Origin: Acidimicrobiaceae bacterium
Lineage (GTDB): Bacteria > Actinomycetota > Acidimicrobiia > Acidimicrobiales > Aldehydirespiratoraceae
Reading direction: 5' to 3'
NCBI GenBank assembly: GCA_009837445.1
Contig: VXTM01000040.1
Span: 1-47,314, forward strand
Length of the DNA stretch: 47,314 nucleotides
Positions 16,836 to 25,508 of this stretch are shown piece by piece; position 1 is the first letter of the stretch; every line of letters begins with the position of its first letter. The notes beneath the pieces were generated by a model. It worked only from the letters and a program-made list of their open reading frames with translations, did not search any database and was not told the DNA's origin. The translations under genes and the position numbers were made by a program.

Positions 16836-18050
16836 GTGGCAGGGCCTCTGGAGGGCATCAGGGTCATCGAGGTCGCGACCTGGATGTTCGTGCCCTCCGG
16901 CGGGTCGGTGCTGGTGGACTGGGGCGCGGAGGTCATCAAGGTCGAGAACCCGGCCGGCGGCGACCCCCAGCGGGGGCTGATCACCTCGGGGCTGATCCCC
17001 GGCGGCGGGGTCAACTTCATGGTGGAGCAGCCCAACCGGGGCAAGCAGTCGGTGGCCCTCAACATCGCCCACCCCGACGGCCGTGAGGCTCTGCTCAAGC
17101 TGGTGGAGACGGCCGACGTGTTCCTCACCAACTACCTGGAGCCGGTGCGGCGCCGGCTCGGAATCGACAACGACGCCATCCGGGCCCGCAACCCGTCCAT
17201 CATCATCGCCCGGGGCACCGGGCAGGGTCCGGCCGGGCCCGACGCGGAGAAGGGCGGTTTCGACGGTGCGTCGTTCTGGGCCCGGGGCGGGGTGGCCGCG
17301 GTGTTCCCGCCCGACGCCAAGGGATGGCCCCAGGGCCAGCCCTCGCCCGCGTTCGGCGACGTGATGGGGGGCATGGCCCTGGCCGGCGCCATCGCCGCGG
17401 CCCTGCTCAAGCGGGAGCGCACCGGGGAAGCCGCCGTGATCGACGTGTCGCTGCTGGCCACCGCGCTGTGGCAGATCTCGCCGCTGGTGGTGGCGGCCAA
17501 GCTGTTCGGGCTCACGTCGCTGCCCCGGGGCGACCGGCGCCGCAATCCGAATCCCGGGGTGGGGGTGTTCCGCACCGCCGACGACCGCTACATCAGCCTG
17601 ATCCTGCTACAGAGCGACCGCTACTGGGAGGACTTCGCGGCCCGCCTGGAGCGGCCGATCCTGGTGGACGACGAGCGGTTCAACACCTCGGAGGCCCGCT
17701 CGAAGAACGGTCCGGAGTGCATCGACATCATCGACGAGGCCTTCGCCGGGCGGACCCTGGACGAGTGGAAGGAGCGGCTCGCCGACTTCGAGGGGGTGTG
17801 GACCCCGTTCCAGACTCTGGTCGAGCTCTACGATGACCCCCAGGTCGCCGCCAACGACTACCTGCCGGCCACCCAGAGCGCGGCGGGCGAAGCGGTGCAG
17901 CTGGTGGCCAGCCCGGCTCAGTTCGACGAGACCCCGGTCGAGGTGGACCGGGCGCCCGAGCTGGGCGAGCACACCGAGCTGGTGCTGGCGTCGCTGGGCA
18001 TTGACTGGGACGAGATAGCCGCACTCAAGGCCAGCGGGGCCATCCTCTAA
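16836..18050 (+). CDS. CaiB/BaiF family III CoA-transferase
   Basis: 404-residue class III CoA transferase, moving CoA between carboxylic acids. It begins with the typical GPLEGIRVIEVATWMFVP, continues with WGAEVIKVENPAGGDPQRG and QPNRGKQSVALNI, and has the catalytic aspartate in AFGDVMGGMALAGA (about residue 172). GTG 16836 is used. It ends 2 bp before the P450 start, so translation is probably coupled. This gives an ATP-free way to activate an acid, alongside the three AMP-forming ligases in the window. Substrate unknown. Confidence 0.92.
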   Translation: MAGPLEGIRVIEVATWMFVPSGGSVLVDWGAEVIKVENPAGGDPQRGLITSGLIPGGGVNFMVEQPNRGKQSVALNIAHPDGREALLKLVETADVFLTNYLEPVRRRLGIDNDAIRARNPSIIIARGTGQGPAGPDAEKGGFDGASFWARGGVAAVFPPDAKGWPQGQPSPAFGDVMGGMALAGAIAAALLKRERTGEAAVIDVSLLATALWQISPLVVAAKLFGLTSLPRGDRRRNPNPGVGVFRTADDRYISLILLQSDRYWEDFAARLERPILVDDERFNTSEARSKNGPECIDIIDEAFAGRTLDEWKERLADFEGVWTPFQTLVELYDDPQVAANDYLPATQSAAGEAVQLVASPAQFDETPVEVDRAPELGEHTELVLASLGIDWDEIAALKASGAIL

Positions 18051-18052
18051 GC

Positions 18053-19273
18053 ATGGAGCCCGGAGCGGACTCCGGCGAGATGGACTACTCGACGCCGCCC
18101 TATGACCAGTGGGACTACGCGCAGCCCTACGAGCAGTGGGACCACGCCCGCCGCCACTGCCCGGTGCGGAGGCAGGATGGCATCAGCTTCACCGACGAGC
18201 CGGCCCCGCCCGGGTTCACGCTGACATCGTGGGACGACGCCGACCGGGTGCTGAAGGACTGGCGCACGTTCTCGGCCTCGATCAACGCAGAGGTCATGCG
18301 CCCCTACATGGGGGAGCTGATGCTCGGCCTCGACGGCGACGAGCATCGCCGCTACCGCAACCTGGTGGCCTACGCCTTCCGACGCTCGACCCTGGAGCGT
18401 TGGCGGAGCGAGCTGATCGAGCCCGTGATCGACCGGCTGCTCGACGCCATCGCCCCGGCCGGACGGGCCGACCTGGTGGCCCAGGTCACCAGCAGGTTCC
18501 CGGTGCAGGTGATCTGCGGGATCGTCGGCGTGCCTACCACCGACCACGAGCAGTTCAACGACTGGTCGATCAAGATCAACTACGGGCCGCTGTACCCGGA
18601 GGAGGGGGTGGCCGCGTCGCAGGCCATGCGCGACTACCTGGAGCCGCTGGTGGAGGCCCGGCGGGCCGAGCCCACCGGCGACCTGCTCTCGGAACTGGTG
18701 CACGCCGAGATCGACGGTGCCCGGCTCACCGATGAGAAGATCTACGGGTTCCTGCGCCTGTTGCTGCCGGCCGGGGCCGAGACCACCTACCGGGCCTTCG
18801 GATCGTGCCTGCTGGCCCTGCTGGACCGGCCCGAGGCCATGGCCCGGGTGCGAGCCGACCGCTCGCTGGTGCCGGCCGCGGTGGAGGAGACCCTGCGCTG
18901 GGAGACGTCGGTGACGATGGTGGCCCGCCGGGCCGTAGCCGACACCGAGATCGGCGGCTGCCCGGTGCCGGCCGGGTCGTCGGTGTCGATCATCAGCGGG
19001 TCGGCGTCTCACGACGAGGCCCGCTGGGACGATCCCGGCCAATGGGATCTCGACCGGGTACCTCAGCAGCACATGGCCTTCGGCACGGGACCTCACCAGT
19101 GCCTGGGTATGCATCTGGCCCGCATGGAGCTGGAGGCGGGGATCAACGCCGTGCTCGACCGCCTGCCGAACCTGCGTCTCGACCCCGACGCCGAGCGTCC
19201 GGTGATCAGCGGCTACGCCTTCCGGGGCCCCCTAACCCTCCCCGTCCTCTTCGACCTAGACGGCTCGGCTTAG
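18053..19273 (+). CDS. Cytochrome P450
   Basis: 406-residue soluble bacterial P450. Oxygen-activation motif PAGAETTYRAF in helix I (Glu243-Thr244), helix-K ExxR in EETLRWE, and heme loop FGTGPHQCLGMHLARMEL with the axial thiolate Cys350. No redox partner (ferredoxin or reductase) is encoded in the window. The N-terminus has a Tyr/Gln/Trp-rich run YDQWDYAQPYEQWDHARRHC. It follows the CoA transferase by 2 bp, and its stop overlaps the convergent acyl-CoA dehydrogenase stop by 4 bp. Likely hydroxylates an aliphatic or terpenoid/steroid-like acid; that is inference from context. Confidence 0.95.
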   Translation: MEPGADSGEMDYSTPPYDQWDYAQPYEQWDHARRHCPVRRQDGISFTDEPAPPGFTLTSWDDADRVLKDWRTFSASINAEVMRPYMGELMLGLDGDEHRRYRNLVAYAFRRSTLERWRSELIEPVIDRLLDAIAPAGRADLVAQVTSRFPVQVICGIVGVPTTDHEQFNDWSIKINYGPLYPEEGVAASQAMRDYLEPLVEARRAEPTGDLLSELVHAEIDGARLTDEKIYGFLRLLLPAGAETTYRAFGSCLLALLDRPEAMARVRADRSLVPAAVEETLRWETSVTMVARRAVADTEIGGCPVPAGSSVSIISGSASHDEARWDDPGQWDLDRVPQQHMAFGTGPHQCLGMHLARMELEAGINAVLDRLPNLRLDPDAERPVISGYAFRGPLTLPVLFDLDGSA

Positions 19274-20391
19274 GCGGTGCCCGACTGAAGGGATAGGCGG
19301 GCGACGTTGCGGCGGTGGTGGGAGGCCGAGCCGAAGTGCAGCTCACCCACTTTGGCCCGGCGCAGGAACAGGTGAAGGTCGTGCTCCCAGGTGTAGCCGA
19401 TGCCGCCCGCGAGCTGGAGACCGTCCTGGACGCAGCGGCGCTGGGCCTCGCCCGCGGCCGCCTTGGCCATCGACGCGGCCAGCGTCCGGTCGGGGTGGTC
19501 CTCGGCCAGTGTCAGCGCCGCGTAGTACACCAGCACCCGGGCCCGCTCGATGTCGCGGTACATGTCGGCCAGCTTGTGCTTGACCGCCTGGAACGAGCCG
19601 ATGGGCACGCCGAACTGGATGCGCTCCTTGGCGTGGGCGTTGATGATGTCGAAGATCCGCTGGCAGGCACCCAGGGTGACCGCCGCGATCGCAGTGACTG
19701 ACTCCTCCAGCGCCCGGCGGACCGCGCCGGTGGCGTCGCCGATGCCCAGCAGCCGGTCGGCGGGCACCCGGACCCCGTCGAGAGTGACTGTGGAGTGGCG
19801 CACACCGGGATCGATGGGCACGACCTCGTCTGTTTGCACCGACGAGCCCGGGACCAGTACCGCCCGGACCTCGCCGTCGAGGCGGATCGCCACCGCGATC
19901 TCATCGGCGGTGGCGCCGTCCACCACGTAGTGCTTGGTGCCTGACAGCACGAGGCGGTCGCCGTCGCGGCGTGCGGTGGACTGCACACCGGCCGGGTCCC
20001 ACGTCCCGGCACCCTCGTCGACCGCGACCGTGCCGGTGGTGCGGCCAGCGGCGACGTCGGCCAGCAACGCCGCGGTGTCTTCCGGGCCGGCGGTCTCAAG
20101 CACCAGCGGCGCGAACTGGGTGACGGTGGCCACAAACGGGCCGGGCGCGGCGTGGCGGCCCAACTCCTCGAGGACGATGGCCAGCTCCACCCAGCCGTAC
20201 CCGAGGCCGCCGGCGCTCTCGGGCAGGGCCATGGCCGGCCATTCCAGCCCCACCAGGGTGTCCCAGAGCTCCCGGCCGTCGGATTCGCTGTCGGCGACGG
20301 CCCGGGCCAGCTCGGGCGGCGCCTCGGCGTCCAGCACGTCGCGCACCGTCCGCTGTAGCTCCAGCTGGTCCTCGGTGAACTCGAACTCCAT
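19270..20391 (-). CDS. Acyl-CoA dehydrogenase, short FadE-type subunit
   Basis: 373-residue acyl-CoA dehydrogenase-like protein of the shorter, divergent actinobacterial kind. Start FEFTEDQLELQRTVRDVL, mid region PESAGGLGYGWVELAIVLEELG, FAD-contact segment RIQFGVPIGSFQAVKHKLAD, and QLAGGIGYTWEHDLHLFLRRAK near the end. The central flavin motif is degenerate compared with its neighbour at 20500-21696. Such subunits often pair with a full-length one as alpha2beta2 heterotetramers in steroid catabolism (FadE26-FadE27, FadE28-FadE29). The two genes are separated by 108 bp containing the 52-bp inverted-repeat element. Confidence 0.88.
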   Translation of the reverse strand: MEFEFTEDQLELQRTVRDVLDAEAPPELARAVADSESDGRELWDTLVGLEWPAMALPESAGGLGYGWVELAIVLEELGRHAAPGPFVATVTQFAPLVLETAGPEDTAALLADVAAGRTTGTVAVDEGAGTWDPAGVQSTARRDGDRLVLSGTKHYVVDGATADEIAVAIRLDGEVRAVLVPGSSVQTDEVVPIDPGVRHSTVTLDGVRVPADRLLGIGDATGAVRRALEESVTAIAAVTLGACQRIFDIINAHAKERIQFGVPIGSFQAVKHKLADMYRDIERARVLVYYAALTLAEDHPDRTLAASMAKAAAGEAQRRCVQDGLQLAGGIGYTWEHDLHLFLRRAKVGELHFGSASHHRRNVARLSLQSGTA

Positions 20392-20420
20392 CGCTCAGCC
20401 CGCCCCGTCACGCTTAAGTC

Positions 20421-20472
20421 CGAAATTGGCGACGAATTGGGCACTGGACACCCAATATTCGCCCCAATTTCG
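20421..20472 (-). repeat. 52-bp inverted-repeat element, copy 2
   Basis: Second copy of the element at 7493-7544, same length and orientation. Outer arms CGAAATTGG / CCAATTTCG are perfect. The inner arms GACGAATTGGG and CCCAATATTC pair better than in copy 1, with a 9-nt loop CACTGGACA. It lies 27 nt after the stop of the upstream acyl-CoA dehydrogenase and 29 nt before the start of the downstream one, both on the minus strand. Confidence 0.8.
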
Positions 20473-20499
20473 GGATTCGGGCCGGGGAGCGGGCATCGA

Positions 20500-21696
20500 T
20501 CAGCCCCGGGGTTGGCCGAGGACCCGCTCGGCGATGATGTTGCGGTGGATCTCGCTGGTCCCGCCGCTGATGGTGCCCGCGAAGGTGAAGAAGTACCGGT
20601 CGGCCCACGACAGCGCGGCCCGGTCGCTCTCGTAGGGCGACTGCGCGTCCGGTGGCACGGTGCGGTCCAGCCCGGCCGGACCCAGCGCCTCCAGCATCAG
20701 CAACGACAGCTTCTGCTGGGCCTCCGAGCCCAGCAGCTTCAGGAGCGACTGGTCGGCGACGTGCAGGCCCCGCCGGCTTCGGGCCAACTGGCGCTGGCCC
20801 AGCAGGCGCAGCGCCCACGAGTCCATGATCGAGCTTCCGAGCCCGTCGAGAACCACCGGGTCGCCGGCCGCGCCCGCGCCGCCGTTGAGCTGCTCGAGCA
20901 TGTCGTCGAGCATCCGGTCGAGGCCCTGGGACCACAGGATCCACAGCATCTCGCGCTCATGGGCCAGCGAGCCGGTGCACACCCGCCAGCCGTCATCGAG
21001 CTCGCCGACCAGATTTTCGAGGGGCACCTCCACGTCGTCGAAGAACACCTCGTTGAAGTCGGGTTCGGGACGGGTGATGTCGCGGAAGGGTCTCCGCACC
21101 AGGCCGGGCGAATCGGTCTCGATGATCAGCGCGGAGATCCCCTTGTGCTTGGGCACGTCGGGATCGGTGCGCACGAAGGCCAGCAGCACGTCGGCGTGGT
21201 GGGCGCCGGAGGTCCAAACCTTCTGGCCGTTGACGATGAAGCGGTCGCCGTGGAGCACGGCCCGGGTGGACAGCCCGGCCAGGTCGCTGCCCGCGCCCGG
21301 CTCGCTCATGCCCAGAGCGGCGGTCCTCTCGGCCCGCATGATCGGCACCGCCCAACGGTGCTTCTGCTCGTCGGTGCCGAAGGTGATGATCGACGCGCTG
21401 ACGATGCCCAGCCCCTGGGGGTTGAAGCTCTGGGTGATGCGGCGCCGTCCGAGCTCCTCCCAGAACACCGCCTGCTCGTAGAGGTCGGCGTTGCGCCCGC
21501 CGAACTGGGGCGGGTAGCCGGGCACCAGCCAGCCGTCGTCGAACATGCGGCGCTGGAAACTCCGGGACCATTCCGGTATGTCGGCGCTGGACCGGGGCCG
21601 GACGGCGGTGGCTGCCTCGTCGGGCAGGTTGGCGTCGAGCCAGGCCGAGAACTCGGCCCTGAATGCCTCAACCTCAGGCGAATACGTCAGGCGCAC
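20500..21696 (-). CDS. Acyl-CoA dehydrogenase, full-length subunit
   Basis: 398-residue acyl-CoA dehydrogenase. Flavin motif LGMSEPGAGSDLAGLSTRA (about 130-148), QKVWTSGAHHAD, NEVFFDDVEVPLENLVGE, and C-terminal ISGGTSEIHRNIIAERVLG. GTG 21696 (VRLTYSPEVEAFRAEF) is chosen because family homology should begin here; the frame stays open 42 codons upstream into the divergent gene. TACGCT 9 nt before the GTG could be a -10. It sits upstream of a shorter paralogue, suggesting a heteromeric enzyme. Confidence 0.9.
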   Translation of the reverse strand: MRLTYSPEVEAFRAEFSAWLDANLPDEAATAVRPRSSADIPEWSRSFQRRMFDDGWLVPGYPPQFGGRNADLYEQAVFWEELGRRRITQSFNPQGLGIVSASIITFGTDEQKHRWAVPIMRAERTAALGMSEPGAGSDLAGLSTRAVLHGDRFIVNGQKVWTSGAHHADVLLAFVRTDPDVPKHKGISALIIETDSPGLVRRPFRDITRPEPDFNEVFFDDVEVPLENLVGELDDGWRVCTGSLAHEREMLWILWSQGLDRMLDDMLEQLNGGAGAAGDPVVLDGLGSSIMDSWALRLLGQRQLARSRRGLHVADQSLLKLLGSEAQQKLSLLMLEALGPAGLDRTVPPDAQSPYESDRAALSWADRYFFTFAGTISGGTSEIHRNIIAERVLGQPRG

Positions 21697-21747
21697 CCTG
21701 TTCGCAGCGTACTGGTTCGGCTGCTGGGCCGTGCAAGACTGACCCGG

Positions 21748-22653
21748 ATGGACATCCCGCTCGCGTCCGGTCCGATGCTGAGGCCGTCGTCGTGGCGGGG
21801 CGCGATGCTGTTGCGCTCCCAATATCCGGACGCGTCCCCCATCTGCGGCGGGACCGACCTCATGGTCGACATCAACTTCGGCCGAGCCCGTCCGGCCACA
21901 CTTCTGGACCTGACGTCAGTTGAGGGACTCGACTCCTGGGAGCTGATCGATGACGGCCGGACGGTCCGGATCGGTGCCGGGGTCTCCTTCACCAGCATCA
22001 TCGAGGAACTCAGCGACTCGTGCCCGGCGCTGGCTCAGGCGGCCCGCACCGTCGGCTCGCCCCAGATCCGCAACCGCGGCACCGTGGCCGGCAACCTTGC
22101 CACCGCCTCGCCCGCCGGCGACTGCCATCCGGTGCTGCTGGCGTGCTGGGCGCAGGTGGAGGTCGAGTCGGTGCGGGGGTCGCGCCTCATCGATATCGAC
22201 GACTTCTTCCTCGGCCCCAAGCGCTGCGCCCTCGAGCCCGATGAGTTGATCCGGGCGGTGCTGGTGCCGGCCGCTACCGGACCGCAGCAGTTCGCCAAGG
22301 TCGGGCCGCGCAATGCCATGGTGATCGCCACCGTGTCGTTCGCGCTGAACCTCGATGTGGCCGGCAGGCGGGTAGGAACCGGGATCGGCTCGGCCGGTCC
22401 GACCCCCTTGCGGGCCCGAGCCGCGGAGCAGATGCTTCAGGACGCGCTAGCCGATCGCTGGGACGGATCCGGTGGTGTCGACCAGAGCGTGTGCCGCCGG
22501 TTCGGGGACCTAGTCGCCGAGGCCGCGTCTCCCATCGACGATGTGCGGGGCAGCGCCGAGTACCGGAGGCATGCGCTGGCGGTCCTGGGCCGGCGATGCC
22601 TCAGCTGGGCACTCGCCGACCTAGGCGGTATGGACGGGGAGGCGGCTGCGTGA
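21748..22653 (+). CDS. Molybdenum hydroxylase FAD-binding (medium) subunit
   Basis: 301-residue FAD subunit of a xanthine dehydrogenase-family enzyme (CoxM-like), passing electrons from the iron-sulfur subunit to an acceptor. FAD-binding motifs: SPICGGTDLMVDIN (about residues 29-42) and IRNRGTVAGNLATASPAGD (about 108-126), followed by the CoxM C-terminal domain. ATG 21748 (MDIPLASG) lies 51 bp from the divergent acyl-CoA dehydrogenase start. Its stop overlaps the next gene's GTG by 4 bp. First gene of a plus-strand run reaching 34304. Confidence 0.92.
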   Translation: MDIPLASGPMLRPSSWRGAMLLRSQYPDASPICGGTDLMVDINFGRARPATLLDLTSVEGLDSWELIDDGRTVRIGAGVSFTSIIEELSDSCPALAQAARTVGSPQIRNRGTVAGNLATASPAGDCHPVLLACWAQVEVESVRGSRLIDIDDFFLGPKRCALEPDELIRAVLVPAATGPQQFAKVGPRNAMVIATVSFALNLDVAGRRVGTGIGSAGPTPLRARAAEQMLQDALADRWDGSGGVDQSVCRRFGDLVAEAASPIDDVRGSAEYRRHALAVLGRRCLSWALADLGGMDGEAAA

Positions 22654-23123
22654 GGGTGAACGTCACCGTCAACGGCGTGGCCCACAGCGTGGACCATGTG
22701 TGGGCGCTGGAGAGCCTGCTCGACTTCCTGCGGGAGCGGGTCGGCCTCCGGGGCACCAAGAACGCCTGCGAGCAGGGCGAGTGCGGATCGTGCTCGGTCT
22801 ACGTCGATGGGGTGCTGGTGTGCTCCTGCCTGGTGGCGGCGGTGCAGGTGGAGGGCCGCTCCGTCGTGACCGTGGAGGGCCTCGACTCCGGCGACGGCAT
22901 GCATCCGGTGCAGCAGGCCTTCCTGGACGCGGGCGCGGTGCAGTGCGGGTTCTGCACGCCGGGGATGATCGTGGCCGCCCACTGCCTGCTGGACAGCAAT
23001 CCCGATCCCGACGACCTGACGGTGCGGGAGGAGCTGTCGGGCAACCTGTGCCGCTGCACCGGCTACCAGAAGATCCTCGACGCCGTGCACCTGGCCGCCG
23101 AACGCACCGGCGCTGCGCCATGA
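22650..23123 (+). CDS. Molybdenum hydroxylase [2Fe-2S] (small) subunit
   Basis: 157-residue electron-transfer subunit (CoxS-like). Plant-type cluster cysteines 40, 45, 48 and 60 (CEQGECGSC then CSC), and second cluster cysteines 99, 102, 134 and 136 (CGFC and CRC), in the standard spacing. GTG 22650 overlaps the FAD subunit stop (GTGA), which decides the start and implies coupled translation. Sits between the medium and large subunit genes. Confidence 0.95.
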   Translation: MRVNVTVNGVAHSVDHVWALESLLDFLRERVGLRGTKNACEQGECGSCSVYVDGVLVCSCLVAAVQVEGRSVVTVEGLDSGDGMHPVQQAFLDAGAVQCGFCTPGMIVAAHCLLDSNPDPDDLTVREELSGNLCRCTGYQKILDAVHLAAERTGAAP

Positions 23124-23139
23124 CCACGACGATCCGACG

Positions 23140-25476
23140 ATGACGGTCACCGAGACACCGACGCGGATCACGACTCCGTCGGTGGTGGACGGGGTGGGCG
23201 CGTCGGCGACCCGGCCCGACGGCGTCCCCAAGGTGGACGGCTCGTTCATCTACTCCTCCGACGAGTACCACGACGGGTCGCTGTGGGGCGTCACCCTGCG
23301 AAGCCCCCATCCGCGGGCCCGGGTCCTGGCGATCGACACGTCACAGGCCACCGGGATTGACGGCGTGAGGTGCGTGCTGACCCATCGGGACGTACCGGGC
23401 TCCAAGACCTACGGCATGAAGGTCTACGACGAGCCGGTGCTGGCCTTCGACGAGGTGAGGTACCAGGGCGAGCCGGTGGCGGTGGTGGCGGCCACCCATC
23501 CCGAGATCGCCCGGCGGGCGTGCGAGCTGATCGTCGTCGACTACGAGGAGCTGGTGCCCAACACCGATCCGGAGATGTCGCTGACCGGGCAGGTCGAGGG
23601 CCTGTTCGGCGGGGGTCTGGCCCGTCACGTGAGGATCCGCCACGGCGACGTGGCCACGGCCCGGGCCCTGGCCGATGTCGTCGTCGAGGGCCGCTACGAG
23701 ATGGGCACCCAGGATCCTGCCTTCCTGGGGCCGGAGTCGGGTCTGGCCGTCCCGCTGGGCGACGGCGGCGTGGAGCTGTACGTGTCGTGCCAGAACCTCC
23801 ACCTCGACCAGCAGCAGGTGGCCGACTGCCTGGGCCTGCCCCTCGACAAGGTGCGGCTGGTGCTGTCGGGCGTCGGCGGTGCCTTCGGAGGCAAGGAGGA
23901 CCTCAACGTCCACATCCACGCCTGCCTGCTGGCTCTGCGCACCGGCCGGCCGGTGCGGATGGTCTACAGCCGCGAGGAGTCCTTCTTCGGCCATGTCCAC
24001 CGCCATCCGGCCATCGCCGACATCGAGCTGGGGGCCACCCGCGACGGCCGGCTGGTGTTCACCAAGGTGCGGCTGGTGCTCGACGGCGGGGCCTACACGT
24101 CAACCTCGCAGGTGGTGATCGCCAACGGCTGCTACTTCGCGGCGGGAGCCTACGACGTGGCCAACGTCGAGATCGACGGGTTCGCCACCTACACCAACAA
24201 CCCGCCCTGCGGGGCGATGCGGGGCTTCGGCGCGGTGCAGTCCTGCTACGCCATCGAGTCGGCCATGGACCGGCTGGCGGGCGAACTGGGCCTGCATCCG
24301 CTGGAGCTGCGCATGCGCAACGCCATCGGCGAGGGCGACGTCCTGCCCACCGGTCAGCCGGTCGACGGTCCGGCACCGGTGCAGGAAATCCTCGCCTATC
24401 TGCGCGATCTGCCGCTGCCCGCCGGCGCCGATCACGAAGCCGCCGACATGCGGACCCGCCCCGGCGGTGTGGGCAACGTCACCCGGGGAGAGGGCATCCG
24501 GCGGGGGGTGGGCTATGCGCTGGGCATGAAGGCGATCGGCTTCTCCGGCGGGATGGACGACACCTGCACCGCCCGGGTGACGGTGTGGATCCGCGACGGC
24601 GAGCCGGTCGCCGAGGTCTACTGCGCCGGACCCGAACTGGGCCAGGGCGTGGTGACCCTGGAGGCTCAGATCGCTCGCACCGAGTTGGGGGTGCGGACGG
24701 TGGAGTTGCGGGACAAGGACACCGACATCGCCGAGTCGGGAGCCTCCTCCGCGTCGCGCCAGAGCTGGATGACGGCCGGGGCCGTGGTCGGCGCGTGCGG
24801 GCTGGTTCGAGACGAGATCCTGGCCCGCGCCGCGGCCGTGCTGGGCCGTCCTGCCGGCGAGCTGACCCTCGATGGCCCCGAGATCCACGACCCCGCCGGC
24901 CACCCGCTGGTACCGGTGGCCGAGGTCCTGGGACCCGAGTCGGTGTCGCACGCCTTCACCTACCGCCACCGCCCCACCGAGCCCGTCGACGACGAGCGCG
25001 GCCAGGGCAACGCCCACGTCGCGTTCGCATACGCCGCTCACCGGGCCATCGTCGATGTGGACGTCGAGCTGGGCCTGGTCAAGGTGGTCGAGATGGCCAC
25101 CGCCCAAGACGTCGGCAAGGCCATGAACCCGGCCGGGGTCGAGGGCCAGATCGAGGGCGGCACCGTCCAAGGCCTCGGGCTGGCGGTCATGGAGGAGCTC
25201 CAGATCACCGGCGGCAGGATCCGCAACCCGTCGTTCACCGACTACCTGATCCCCACCATGCTCGACGTCCCGCCCATGCCTATGAAGATCTTCGAGTTCC
25301 CCCACCCCGACTCCCCGTACGGGCTCAACGGCGTCGGCGAGCCTCCCAACCTGTCGTCCACGCCGGCCATCCTCAACGCACTGCGGGACGCCACCGGCCT
25401 GGAGCTGCCCCGAGCACCCGTCCGCCCATCGGATCTGATCACCGAACCCCCGGTCGAGGGAGCAGGGCCCGAATAG
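23140..25476 (+). CDS. Molybdenum hydroxylase molybdopterin-binding (large) subunit
   Basis: 778-residue catalytic subunit of the xanthine dehydrogenase/aldehyde oxidase family. Seen: N-terminal hammerhead domain (DGVPKVDGSFIYSSDEYHD, HPRARVLAIDTSQA), GVGGAFGGKEDLNVH, PCGAMRGFGAVQSCYAIE, PELGQGVVTLEAQIART and the catalytic glutamate Glu734 in NGVGEPPNLSSTPAIL. The AYxCSFR active-site loop of form I CO dehydrogenase is absent, so it should hydroxylate an aromatic heterocycle, purine-like compound or aldehyde rather than oxidise CO. Being followed at once by an importer operon suggests that the imported solute or its product is hydroxylated here. Confidence 0.92.
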   Translation: MTVTETPTRITTPSVVDGVGASATRPDGVPKVDGSFIYSSDEYHDGSLWGVTLRSPHPRARVLAIDTSQATGIDGVRCVLTHRDVPGSKTYGMKVYDEPVLAFDEVRYQGEPVAVVAATHPEIARRACELIVVDYEELVPNTDPEMSLTGQVEGLFGGGLARHVRIRHGDVATARALADVVVEGRYEMGTQDPAFLGPESGLAVPLGDGGVELYVSCQNLHLDQQQVADCLGLPLDKVRLVLSGVGGAFGGKEDLNVHIHACLLALRTGRPVRMVYSREESFFGHVHRHPAIADIELGATRDGRLVFTKVRLVLDGGAYTSTSQVVIANGCYFAAGAYDVANVEIDGFATYTNNPPCGAMRGFGAVQSCYAIESAMDRLAGELGLHPLELRMRNAIGEGDVLPTGQPVDGPAPVQEILAYLRDLPLPAGADHEAADMRTRPGGVGNVTRGEGIRRGVGYALGMKAIGFSGGMDDTCTARVTVWIRDGEPVAEVYCAGPELGQGVVTLEAQIARTELGVRTVELRDKDTDIAESGASSASRQSWMTAGAVVGACGLVRDEILARAAAVLGRPAGELTLDGPEIHDPAGHPLVPVAEVLGPESVSHAFTYRHRPTEPVDDERGQGNAHVAFAYAAHRAIVDVDVELGLVKVVEMATAQDVGKAMNPAGVEGQIEGGTVQGLGLAVMEELQITGGRIRNPSFTDYLIPTMLDVPPMPMKIFEFPHPDSPYGLNGVGEPPNLSSTPAILNALRDATGLELPRAPVRPSDLITEPPVEGAGPE

Positions 25477-25508
25477 GCTGCACTATCGGGCGATTCCGGG
25501 AGGGAGCG

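Noticed and set aside
23140..25476. Carbon monoxide dehydrogenase large subunit (CoxL form I)
   Set aside because: The AYxCSFR active-site loop is absent; xanthine-dehydrogenase-type motifs are present instead.
23370..25508. Very long plus-strand frame running through the Mo hydroxylase large subunit into the binding protein
   Set aside because: The part before 25509 is an Arg/Pro/Gly-rich off-frame translation. The real protein begins at the lipoprotein signal peptide with a ribosome site.
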